The notes under the pieces were generated by a model. That model saw only the letters and a list, made by a program, of their open reading frames with translations, was not told where the DNA came from and did no database searches. From Fibrobacter sp. (GTDB taxonomy: Bacteria; Fibrobacterota; Chitinivibrionia; Chitinivibrionales; Chitinispirillaceae), in NCBI GenBank assembly GCA_012513915.1, contig JAAZBG010000322.1, positions 1 to 64,000 of the forward strand: a DNA stretch of 64,000 bases, written 5' to 3'. Shown here in pieces: positions 42,984 through 50,823 of this stretch; position 1 is the first letter of the stretch, and each line of letters opens with the position of its first letter. Position numbers and translations under genes: made by a program.

Positions 42984-44024
42984 ATGTTTCACGTAGGAGT
43001 TTTGACAACTGATTTTCGTGTGTCATCAATGCGCATGAGAGATACCCTTTATTTTGAAAAGGATCGTCTTGCAGGATTCATCAATGGTATGCCGGCTGAG
43101 ACACCGGTACGTGAAATCGTTGTGCTTTGTACCTGTAACAGAATAGAAATTTATTATGTAGCCGAGGATACTGCTGCTGCGGCAGTCTGGCTTATACAAT
43201 GTCTGGCTGATTTTCATCAGATACCTGAGACGCTGGTTCGTTCTGCTCTTGTCAATCACTGCTGCGCAAATGCGGTACGGCATATTTTCAGGGTCGCATC
43301 GGGTGTCGAGTCGATGGTGTTCGGGGAGCATGAAATTCTTGGCCAGATCCGGGATGCTTATTTTTTCTCGAGAAAGCATGCGAAAACAAATTCCTGTTTG
43401 AACCGATTATTTCAACAGGCGATTGCGACAGGAAAGAAGGTGCGGCATCTTACCGGTGCGGCAAAGGGATCGATATCTGTTTCGTCAATTGCTATTGAGG
43501 AACTGCTTGATAATAATAATGGAAATGTTGACAATGTTACTATATTGATTGTCGGTCTTGGCACAATGGGATTAAGAGCACTGAAGCGAATCGTACAATG
43601 TAAACCAAAGAACATCAGTGTATGTAATCGTGATGATAAACGGGCTGTAATGATCAGTCGGCGGTTTAATGCGCAACATCTGCCATATTCCGAGTTCCGT
43701 TCCGGTATCAGCGATTACGATTGTGTTATCCTGGCAACATCATCGAATGAGTATATTCTTTCACCGGAACAGCTTCTCCAGTATACAAAACAAGGTAAAC
43801 AGCTGCTGGTTATTGACATTGGGGCACCACGGAACGCTGATCCGGAAATCGGTGTCATTGACGGGGTAAAGCTTATTTGTGTAGACGACCTCAAGGCCAC
43901 AGCAGAGCGTCACTTGTCAGAGCGTACACATGAGATAGGTGATTGTGAAGCAATCATTGAAGAACAGGTTGCTGAGTTTACAAGATGGTACTTATTCAGG
44001 AAAGAGTGTACATGCAGCGAATAA
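42984..44024 (+). CDS. hemA: HemA, glutamyl-tRNA reductase
   Basis: The 346-residue enzyme reduces glutamyl-tRNA to glutamate-1-semialdehyde, the entry reaction of tetrapyrrole synthesis. The catalytic Cys lies in VLCTCNRIEIYYV; GVESMVFGEHEILGQIRDAY and the NADPH-binding LIVGLGTMGLRALKRI follow. It is shorter than the 400-plus residues common in the family because the C-terminal dimerisation region is brief. GGAGG lies 12 bases upstream inside hemL. Its end overlaps hemC by 13 bases. Confidence 0.97.
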   Translation: MFHVGVLTTDFRVSSMRMRDTLYFEKDRLAGFINGMPAETPVREIVVLCTCNRIEIYYVAEDTAAAAVWLIQCLADFHQIPETLVRSALVNHCCANAVRHIFRVASGVESMVFGEHEILGQIRDAYFFSRKHAKTNSCLNRLFQQAIATGKKVRHLTGAAKGSISVSSIAIEELLDNNNGNVDNVTILIVGLGTMGLRALKRIVQCKPKNISVCNRDDKRAVMISRRFNAQHLPYSEFRSGISDYDCVILATSSNEYILSPEQLLQYTKQGKQLLVIDIGAPRNADPEIGVIDGVKLICVDDLKATAERHLSERTHEIGDCEAIIEEQVAEFTRWYLFRKECTCSE

Positions 44025-44899
44025 TTCGTATAGGGACGCGCGGCTCACGGCTTGCTCGTGCTCAGACTGATATCGTTATTGACCGGCTTAAAAAAGCAGA
44101 TCCATCTCTGCAGATTGAAACGGTGATAATTACAACAACCGGTGATAAAGATCAGAAAACAAGCCTTAAAGATATTGGCGGGAAGGGTGTTTTTATTCGG
44201 GAAATTGAACATGCACTTCTTGACAATACCATAGACCTTGCGGTGCATAGTTTCAAGGATATTACTTGTCAAACGGCTGATGGGCTCCGTCTTGCGGGAT
44301 TTTTAAAACCAGAGTCTGTTTGTGATGTGTTAATCTCCCGGAATACTATGCCGTTTAACGATATCCCCTCAGGATCAACAATCGGTACAGGAAGCATGAG
44401 ACGACGGGTGCTTTTAAAGCGGATACGCAATGATCTTAAGTATGTTGATATAAGAGGAAATATTGATACACGGATAGCGCGTCTTGATGAAGGGGTGTAT
44501 GACGGAATCGTTTTGTCTGAAGCCGGATTGATACGTCTTGGTTTACAAGACAGAATCAGTGAACGTTTTAATCCGGAGTGGTTTATTCCTGCTCCCGGTC
44601 AGGGAGTTATTGCGGTTGAAAGCAGGGCTAACGATGAGTCTCTATTCCGTTTGTGTCAGGATGTTTTTGACAAAGAACAGTTTTTACTATCCGGTGCAGA
44701 GTTTATGGTGCTTGAAGAAATCGGTTTTGATTGCAGAATGCCTTTCGGGATGCATTCACGTATTGACAAGGGAATCCTGACAATGAAAGCATTCTATGAG
44801 AATCCAGAAAATGGAACATACGTAGAAGAGACTGCTACAGGGAGCAGCTCGCTGCCATCAGAAATCGCAGTGCAGCTTGTGGAAAAACTGCTCGGATGA
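44012..44899 (+). CDS. hemC: HemC, porphobilinogen deaminase (hydroxymethylbilane synthase)
   Basis: About 295 residues from the ATG at 44012 (AGGAAAGA upstream, within hemA). It carries IRIGTRGSRLARAQT, DIGGKGVFIREIE, AVHSFKDI, GSMRRRVLL and the dipyrromethane-binding Cys in EIGFDCRMPFG. It polymerises four porphobilinogens into hydroxymethylbilane. The more common Cys environment is GGCQVPIG, so this one is slightly unusual but keeps the Cys. It is followed by the siroheme synthase gene with near-overlap. Confidence 0.96.
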   Translation: MQRIIRIGTRGSRLARAQTDIVIDRLKKADPSLQIETVIITTTGDKDQKTSLKDIGGKGVFIREIEHALLDNTIDLAVHSFKDITCQTADGLRLAGFLKPESVCDVLISRNTMPFNDIPSGSTIGTGSMRRRVLLKRIRNDLKYVDIRGNIDTRIARLDEGVYDGIVLSEAGLIRLGLQDRISERFNPEWFIPAPGQGVIAVESRANDESLFRLCQDVFDKEQFLLSGAEFMVLEEIGFDCRMPFGMHSRIDKGILTMKAFYENPENGTYVEETATGSSSLPSEIAVQLVEKLLG

Positions 44900-44922
44900 T
44901 TGGTATAAGTAAAGGAGTAATC

Positions 44923-45567
44923 GTGTATTATTATCCTGTAATGCTTGATCTTCAAAAAAGAAAGTGCTTTATTGCAGGTGGCGGATTAATTGCGTTACGA
45001 AAAGTTACAGGACTGCTTCGTGCGGGGGCTGATGTCGTTGTGGTGTCACCGGAGTTCGAACGACGATTCAGGCGTTTTAAGAACAACATTGTCATGATAC
45101 AAAAACCATTCGATCCTGAAGATATTACACCGGATTGTGCCATTGTCATTGCGGCAACGAATGTTGACAAAATAAATAAAATGGTTTCAGAACGGGCAGG
45201 AGAACTTAATATCCCGTGTAATGTCGTCGATCAACCGGAGCTGTGTTCGTTTATTGTACCGGCGGTTATTCGCAGAGGCGCTGTATCGGTAGCACTATCA
45301 ACAAATGCAGCAAGCCCTCGTTTTTCGAAATACCTAAGGAAAAAGATCGGCGAGGCGGTTACTACTGATTATGCCATGATAGCAGGTCTTATGGCTGAAG
45401 TAAGGCTGTTTTTAAAGAAAAACTGTCCGGATCAGAGAAAACGGTTTGCAATTTGGGAAATTATTTTTGAGACTGATCCAATTGACAATTTACACAACTA
45501 CGGATTTGAGTCATTCAGAAAGAGTATTTTCGATATGATAGCTGAAAAAATTACGGAAAAGGAATAA
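44923..45567 (+). CDS. Precorrin-2 dehydrogenase / sirohydrochlorin ferrochelatase (CysG N-terminal type)
   Basis: The protein (about 214 residues from the GTG at 44923, AAAGGAG 6 bases upstream; an ATG at 44896 overlaps hemC) matches the Met8p/CysG-N family: YYPVMLDLQKRKCFIAGGG NAD-binding strand, IALRKVTGLLRAGADVVVVS, IVIAATNVDKINK, NVVDQPELCSFIVPA and SVALSTNAASPRFSKYLRKK. It oxidises precorrin-2 and can insert iron to give siroheme, the substrate of AhbA/B. It lacks the methyltransferase half, which is supplied by the next gene. Confidence 0.92.
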   Translation: MYYYPVMLDLQKRKCFIAGGGLIALRKVTGLLRAGADVVVVSPEFERRFRRFKNNIVMIQKPFDPEDITPDCAIVIAATNVDKINKMVSERAGELNIPCNVVDQPELCSFIVPAVIRRGAVSVALSTNAASPRFSKYLRKKIGEAVTTDYAMIAGLMAEVRLFLKKNCPDQRKRFAIWEIIFETDPIDNLHNYGFESFRKSIFDMIAEKITEKE

Positions 45568-45604
45568 CCATCATTGCTTTTGTGGCAACTAATGATGATC
45601 AAAA

Positions 45605-47137
45605 ATGGATATATATACTATGATGAATCAAACAACTAAATTATCAAAGCGTCCGAAAAAGGGCATTGTTTACCTTGTTGGTGCAGGTCCAGGGAATCCG
45701 GGGTTGATATCGGTGAAAGGTAATGAACTGCTGCATGCATGTGATGTCGTTATCTACGATGCACTTGTCAATGAATCCCTTGTGGCAACGTTACCTGATT
45801 CAACAATCAGGATATTTGCCGGTAAAAGGGGTAATAAACCATCAGTGCCCCAGTCTGATATTAACAAAATGCTCCTGACGTATGCTAAAAAAGATAAAGC
45901 AGTAGTCAGGCTTAAGGGGGGAGATCCTTTACTGTTCGGACGTGGCAGCGAAGAGATGGAATACTTACGGGATCGTAAAATTGATTTTGAAATAGTTCCG
46001 GGTGTATCCTCGGCTATTGCTGCTCCTGCATGGGCTGGAATTCCTGTGACACATAGAAGTGTTTCCCGTTCTGTAGCAATTGTCACTGGTCATCTTCAGG
46101 CTGGAGAATCAATTGATACCCTGAACATGCCTGTAGCAGATACGATTGTTTTTTTAATGGCGATGCAGAACCTGCCGATTCTTGTTGAACGGATAGTATC
46201 AGAAGGAAAGTTTACAAAAAGGACACCTGCTGCAATTGTTCAAAATGGTACATTACCATATCAGAAAGTTGTGTCGGGGACATTGGGTACGATTGCAGCA
46301 TTAAAGGAGCGTCACTCCATAGAAGCTCCGGCAGTTCTTGTAATTGGTGAAACTGCAAAGTTTGCTAAAAGATTATCGTGGTTTAAAGCATTACCGCTTG
46401 CAGGTGTTCGTGTTGTCGTCCTGCGAACTCCGGAGCAGTCTGATGAGCTGTTAAAAGCATTATACAATGCAGGCGCAACAGCTGTGCCATGGCCGATTAT
46501 TAAAATAAAGCCACGTACACGTACACTTGCATCACTATCGAAATCATTTCTTGAAAAGTTCACCATGATGATATTTACAAGTCCGAATGGTGTCAGACTT
46601 TTTATGGATGCACTTTTTAATAATGGTATTGATGCGCGTTGTCTGGCAGGGAAAAAGATCTATACGATAGGTGGCGGTACTGCTGCAGCTCTAAAAAAAT
46701 ATGGTGTCATACCTGATTATGTACCCAAAAAATTTGTTGCTGAAGAATTATTGTCGATTATACCAAAACATTTACAAGGAGAACATATTCTTGTCCCGCG
46801 TGCATCAGTAGCCCGGACAATTCTTATTGACACGCTAAGAGAGCGGCATGCAGATGTTACCGAGTTTCAGGTCTACGATACAGTAGCTACTGATCCTGAC
46901 TATTGTCCTGTTAAGGATGGCGATTATGTCCTGTTTACCAGTTCGTCAACGGTAGAACACTATTTCGAAAATCCTCTTTGCAGGGATAAAGCAATTATTC
47001 CATGCTGTATTGGGGACATTACCGCGTCAACAGTAAAAAAATATTATAAAGGTACCATTTTTATTGCAGCGAATGCATCAATACCCGCAATGGTTACTGC
47101 CTTAAAAACAGCAGTAAAAAAAGGTACCCGGAAATGA
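45605..47137 (+). CDS. cobA/hemD: CobA-HemD fusion: uroporphyrinogen-III methyltransferase and synthase
   Basis: The 510-residue protein joins two enzymes. Residues about 15-255 are a SAM-dependent uroporphyrinogen-III C-methyltransferase (GIVYLVGAGPGNPGLISVKG, VVRLKGGDPLLFGRGSEE, VPGVSSAIAAPAWAGIPVTH). Residues about 262-510 are a HemD-type uroporphyrinogen-III synthase (VRVVVLRTPEQSDELLKALY, FTSPNGVRLFMDAL, ILVPRASVARTILIDTLRER, YVLFTSSSTVEHYF). Together they take hydroxymethylbilane to precorrin-2. Such fusions are common in Gram-positive and anaerobic bacteria. The ribosome binding site is weak, so the exact start is uncertain by a few codons. Stop overlaps ahbA (ATGA). Confidence 0.94.
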   Translation: MDIYTMMNQTTKLSKRPKKGIVYLVGAGPGNPGLISVKGNELLHACDVVIYDALVNESLVATLPDSTIRIFAGKRGNKPSVPQSDINKMLLTYAKKDKAVVRLKGGDPLLFGRGSEEMEYLRDRKIDFEIVPGVSSAIAAPAWAGIPVTHRSVSRSVAIVTGHLQAGESIDTLNMPVADTIVFLMAMQNLPILVERIVSEGKFTKRTPAAIVQNGTLPYQKVVSGTLGTIAALKERHSIEAPAVLVIGETAKFAKRLSWFKALPLAGVRVVVLRTPEQSDELLKALYNAGATAVPWPIIKIKPRTRTLASLSKSFLEKFTMMIFTSPNGVRLFMDALFNNGIDARCLAGKKIYTIGGGTAAALKKYGVIPDYVPKKFVAEELLSIIPKHLQGEHILVPRASVARTILIDTLRERHADVTEFQVYDTVATDPDYCPVKDGDYVLFTSSSTVEHYFENPLCRDKAIIPCCIGDITASTVKKYYKGTIFIAANASIPAMVTALKTAVKKGTRK

Positions 47138-47580
47138 CTGAAATTGAACGAAAATTACTTAATATTGTGCAAACCGCATTTCCACTCAATGCCCGCCCGT
47201 TTAAAACTATCGCTGAAAAGGCTGGAATTACTGAGGATACCTGTCTGTCACATCTTAGAAAATTAGCTGACAAAGGGATATTGCGTACGATCCGGGCGGT
47301 AATTGACTGGAGGAAAACAGGCTTTTCGACAACGCTGGTTGGGGTATGTGTTGCATCTGACAGAATTGACATGGTAGCAGATGAGATCAGCCTGCTTGAT
47401 CAGGTTACCCACAATTATGCCCGTGACGGCGAACGGAATTTGTGGTTTACTCTAATTTACGAATCGGAAAAAGATAAAGCTGATGTGTTTAATAAAATCA
47501 CAGGACTTGACGGGGTTACAGACCTTAAAGAATTTCCTGCAGAAAAATTATATAAAATAGGACTGGTACTTGATGTCTGA
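47134..47580 (+). CDS. ahbA: AhbA, siroheme decarboxylase subunit
   Basis: The 148-residue protein has the Lrp/AsnC-like two-domain form: an N-terminal winged HTH (IAEKAGITEDTCLSHLRKLA) and a C-terminal RAM-like domain with VTHNYARDGERNLWFTLIYE, the pattern that marks AhbA. AhbA and AhbB form the heterodimer that removes the C12 and C18 acetate carboxyls of siroheme. It overlaps cobA/hemD by ATGA and ahbB by 8 bases, so the two subunits are made from one message. Confidence 0.9.
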   Translation: MTEIERKLLNIVQTAFPLNARPFKTIAEKAGITEDTCLSHLRKLADKGILRTIRAVIDWRKTGFSTTLVGVCVASDRIDMVADEISLLDQVTHNYARDGERNLWFTLIYESEKDKADVFNKITGLDGVTDLKEFPAEKLYKIGLVLDV

Positions 47581-48046
47581 TCTGATTGATAAAAAGACTT
47601 TATCGGTAATTCAGGAACCAATAGAACTTGTATCTGAACCATTCGCACCATTTGCGGAAAAACTTGGAATCGACACTGAAACACTGCTGCAAAAAATTAA
47701 AGACTATTTAAAAACAGGAGTGATCAGGAGGTTTGCAGGAATTGTCAAACATAACAAGGCTGGATTCGCTTTTAATGCAATGGTTGCTTTTGAGGTTGAC
47801 GATCTGCTCTGTGATGATGCCGGTGGAAAACTGTCATCACTATCATTTGTAAGTCACTGCTACAGGAGAACACCCTATACCGATTGGCCCTACAATCTTT
47901 ACGCCATGATGCATGCCCGAAGTGAGAATGAGTTCAGCGAACGGATTTCAGAAATCAAAAATATTATTTCGCACAGATCGGTGCTGGTACTGCAATCACT
48001 TAAAGAGTATAAAAAGAGCCATTATCAGATAAAAAAATCAGAATGA
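47573..48046 (+). CDS. ahbB: AhbB, siroheme decarboxylase subunit
   Basis: The 157-residue partner of AhbA, same HTH-plus-RAM fold. The diagnostic segment is SHCYRRTPYTDWPYNLYAMM, with a conserved His and the DWPYN motif of AhbB; GVIRRFAGIVKHNKAGF precedes it. From the ATG at 47573; a TTG at 47570 is also possible. It closes the heme cluster. A chemoreceptor remnant follows. Confidence 0.9.
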   Translation: MSDLIDKKTLSVIQEPIELVSEPFAPFAEKLGIDTETLLQKIKDYLKTGVIRRFAGIVKHNKAGFAFNAMVAFEVDDLLCDDAGGKLSSLSFVSHCYRRTPYTDWPYNLYAMMHARSENEFSERISEIKNIISHRSVLVLQSLKEYKKSHYQIKKSE

Positions 48047-48088
48047 ACTGCTTTACATCAGATATTACATAGTCAGATCATCTCTTAC

Positions 48089-48277
48089 GTGTGGGTAAAT
48101 TCCCGTAAAGTAAATGGTTCAGCGCAAGAGATTTTTGAAGTATCGGGAACTATCAGTGGTGTAAACAATGGTATTCGCGATACGGCATCAGAAATCACTA
48201 AGGTAAAAACTAGTTCAGAAAAATTGTCGAAGCTATCGTCATATTTAAAAGAGCTTCTATCGCAGTTTAAAATCTGA
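48089..48277 (+). pseudogene. C-terminal remnant of a methyl-accepting chemotaxis protein
   Basis: The 62-residue frame (GTG at 48089) begins abruptly with VNGSAQEIFEVSGTISGVNN and runs through IRDTASEITKVKTSSEKLSK to LKELLSQFKI at the very end. Heptad-like spacing, the GSAQEI segment and the LSQFKI ending match only the terminal helix of chemoreceptor signalling domains. The membrane, HAMP and kinase-contact parts are missing, so this is the last piece of a deleted gene. Confidence 0.8.
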
Positions 48278-48347
48278 TAGCAGCCTGTTCAGGCACGCTG
48301 CTTATTGACTAATCGGAGTAGTTATTTCCTGACTTCGGCCCAGGTTA

Positions 48348-48367
48348 CCATTCTCAATTGAGAATGG
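48348..48367. promoter_or_regulatory. Perfect 20-bp palindrome with TTCTCA-N2-TGAGAA core
   Basis: CCATTCTCAATTGAGAATGG is its own reverse complement and shares its core with the site at 1770-1789. A further half site TTGAGAATT lies 4 bases beyond, at 48372-48380. It is 126 bases upstream of the ASST-like gene. It may bind a dimeric regulator; a terminator is less likely because no T-run follows. Confidence 0.45.
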
Positions 48368-48492
48368 ATTATTGAGAATTATTACAATTTTCGCTACAAA
48401 ATTGTTTATCCAGAGATATATTGACTGCATATCGCATAGATTAATTCTATGAAATCTGACGTATCGGGGTAAGCCGGGGGGCTACACTGAAT

Positions 48493-50007
48493 GTGGTAAT
48501 TTTACTTTTGTTAAGGGATGATTATTATTTAAAAATAGTCGGAATTGCTACGGCTTTGCTTGTTGCGGTAGTATCGATTCATAATACTAGTGCTGCAGGT
48601 TCTCCCTTTCCCGGATATAATTTTTATGCAAGCGGTAAGACTTGTTACCTTAAGGATATGAATGGTAGAACGATCCATATATGGACAAGTGAATATAATG
48701 TAATGAGTCATGCATATCTGCTCAGGGACAGCAGTGTACTATTCCCATGTAAAGACAATTCAAATACCGGTAATGGAATATTTCCAGTATCAGTTGCTCT
48801 TACCGGTGGCAGGTTTCAGATTATTAAATGGGACGGTACTATTGCGTGGGATTATCCTTACCACAGCAGTACCTATATGCCGCATCATGATTGTACCTTT
48901 TATTACAAAACGAATAACATCAAAGAATTACCAACAATTTTCACCATAGCAGCAACTGTCGAGCGTGATGGTACCATTGCGGAGAAAGTTACTGAGATAA
49001 CGCCAACAGGTATGTCTACGGCTGATATTGTCTGGGAATGGAAAGCAAGCGAACATTCCGGAACCGGTAAACCGGAACTGCTTGACATTAATAAAGGATA
49101 TGATGGATATAATGACAGTAAAGAGTGGCTTCATGCAAACCATGTCCGGTATAATCAAAGACTTGACCAGCTGATAGTTAATCTGAAATTTTTCGGTGAA
49201 TTTATTATTATCGATCATAGTACAACAACGGTACAGGCATCAGGACGTACCGGCGGGCGCTATGGAAAAGGTGGCGATATTCTTTACCGTTGGGGTAATC
49301 CATCCAATTATGGCGCAAGTGGAACCAATTATTTTAAAGGGCAGCATGCCACAACCTGGGTAAACGATTATTTCCCCGGAACCCGAAAAATGCTTCCGGG
49401 AGCAGGAAATGTTCTTGTTATCAGTAACGAGACTAAAATGGGTTATGAAATCGTTTTACCATCAGCAAATGGTGTTTATAGTTTGACATCCGGACAAGCC
49501 TATGGACCATCAGCACCGTTTAAAAGTATTGCTATTCCTAAAATGACCGGTAATGAAGGTTCCATAACACGATTACCGAACGGTAATACACTTGTTTGTA
49601 ATGGTATGAGTTCAAATTCTGCAGTTGAGTTTGATTCCACAGGTGCATCGGTATGGACGATGAGTGCGTTCGGTGTAACAGAATTGTTTCGCATTGATTC
49701 TTCATATCTTGGTTCGACGATCCTTGATACTGGTTCTGTTACAACAACAGTGTTGCCTGAACAATCCAATAAAAATAAAGAATTTCCGTTTATACGTTAT
49801 AGTAAAAATACGCAATGTGTAAACTTTTCATTCAGGAACGACTCTCATGAGTCAGCCATAGTGTCAATCTTATCGCCAACAGGGCGATTGATAACAAAAA
49901 CAAAGATTCAATCTGACAAATTTACCTGGAATACCTCTAATACACCATTCGGGGTATATGTTTTCAGGTTGAATGTGTCAGGAAAAATTGGTGCTGGTTA
50001 CTTTTAG
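48493..50007 (+). CDS. Secreted ASST-like beta-propeller protein with sorting domain
   Basis: The 504-residue protein (GTG start, G-rich stretch upstream; start uncertain) has a signal peptide (IATALLVAVVSIHNTSAAG) and a six-bladed-propeller pattern of the arylsulfotransferase (ASST) group: PGYNFYASGKTCYLKDMNGR, HSTYMPHHDCTFYY, WLHANHVRYNQRLDQLIVNL and SITRLPNGNTLVCNGM. Repeated His residues are in positions typical of ASST active sites (for example PHHD and HANH). The C-terminus (IVSILSPTGRLITK, NTPFGVYVFRLNVS) is a Por-type sorting domain. It may sulfate phenols or may only share the fold. It begins a block of secreted proteins running to 60.5 kb. Confidence 0.75.
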   Translation: MVILLLLRDDYYLKIVGIATALLVAVVSIHNTSAAGSPFPGYNFYASGKTCYLKDMNGRTIHIWTSEYNVMSHAYLLRDSSVLFPCKDNSNTGNGIFPVSVALTGGRFQIIKWDGTIAWDYPYHSSTYMPHHDCTFYYKTNNIKELPTIFTIAATVERDGTIAEKVTEITPTGMSTADIVWEWKASEHSGTGKPELLDINKGYDGYNDSKEWLHANHVRYNQRLDQLIVNLKFFGEFIIIDHSTTTVQASGRTGGRYGKGGDILYRWGNPSNYGASGTNYFKGQHATTWVNDYFPGTRKMLPGAGNVLVISNETKMGYEIVLPSANGVYSLTSGQAYGPSAPFKSIAIPKMTGNEGSITRLPNGNTLVCNGMSSNSAVEFDSTGASVWTMSAFGVTELFRIDSSYLGSTILDTGSVTTTVLPEQSNKNKEFPFIRYSKNTQCVNFSFRNDSHESAIVSILSPTGRLITKTKIQSDKFTWNTSNTPFGVYVFRLNVSGKIGAGYF

Positions 50008-50823
50008 ATATATCCTTATGGCAGAACAAATGCATATGTCAATGATTCGCTTGTTTGTAAAATGAAGTGTAATTTTTATAAAAATAATACTGTGAGCATC
50101 GCTATTAAAAAGGGAATACAACGTATGTAAAAGATGAAAAAACCCGGTTACATTTGGTGAATGTGACATTATATCATTACTGTGTTTTCTCCTTCCGGAA
50201 AATTCCTGATGGAGGAGTGTGTTTTATTGTCATAAAAATCTTTTATAGTTAATTGACTGAAACGTAAAATCAGCTCAGTCTGATTATTGTTTTTCAGTCA
50301 AGATGCAATTATACTGCTTAATATATCCTATTGTGTAAATAATGCTTGTCATTTACCTTCTTATGTGCAAACTGCCGAAATGTAAAATGTGGTTCTGTTA
50401 TGTTTGAAGTTTGTACGCGATTGTTAATTTTATTCTACGTATTATTGTTTCTTAATAGAACACGTAATGTATTAAATATCAATACGATACGTGGTGCACA
50501 TGTATCCTGTTTGGATACAATAAATTCAATTTGTTGGAACAAATTAAGCAAAATCAGAAAAAAGTAGATATCTTATATTAAGTACATTGATGTTTTGAGA
50601 AAAATAGTATTGTCAATTGATTAATGTACAATGATACTTACTATTTGATTCGGTATGTAATTACACTTGTAAGGAAAAAAATACATGCCAATATAGATAA
50701 CATGATGAAACACTATGCTTATCATAAAAGAAATTTCAACCAGCAATTAACATTTAATCTGAATATAGAAATAAAGCTTTTTTTATCTGAAATTTTTAAA
50801 TAGTATAAAAAGGAGCGCATATA
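50008..50823. other. 816-bp intergenic region with hairpins
   Basis: No ORF with a credible ribosome binding site is present; the AT-rich frames here look like noise. A long hairpin lies at 50253-50301 (TTGACTGAAA / TTTCAGTCAA enclosing ATCAG / CTGAT) and a smaller one at 50501-50519 (TGTATCC / GGATACA). The 120 bases before the CotH gene are very AT-rich, consistent with its promoter. A small noncoding RNA at 50250-50300 is possible but unsupported. Confidence 0.45.

Noticed and set aside
50346-50567. 73-residue plus-strand ORF in the 816-bp spacer
   Set aside because: No ribosome binding site; AT-driven composition with no recognisable motif.
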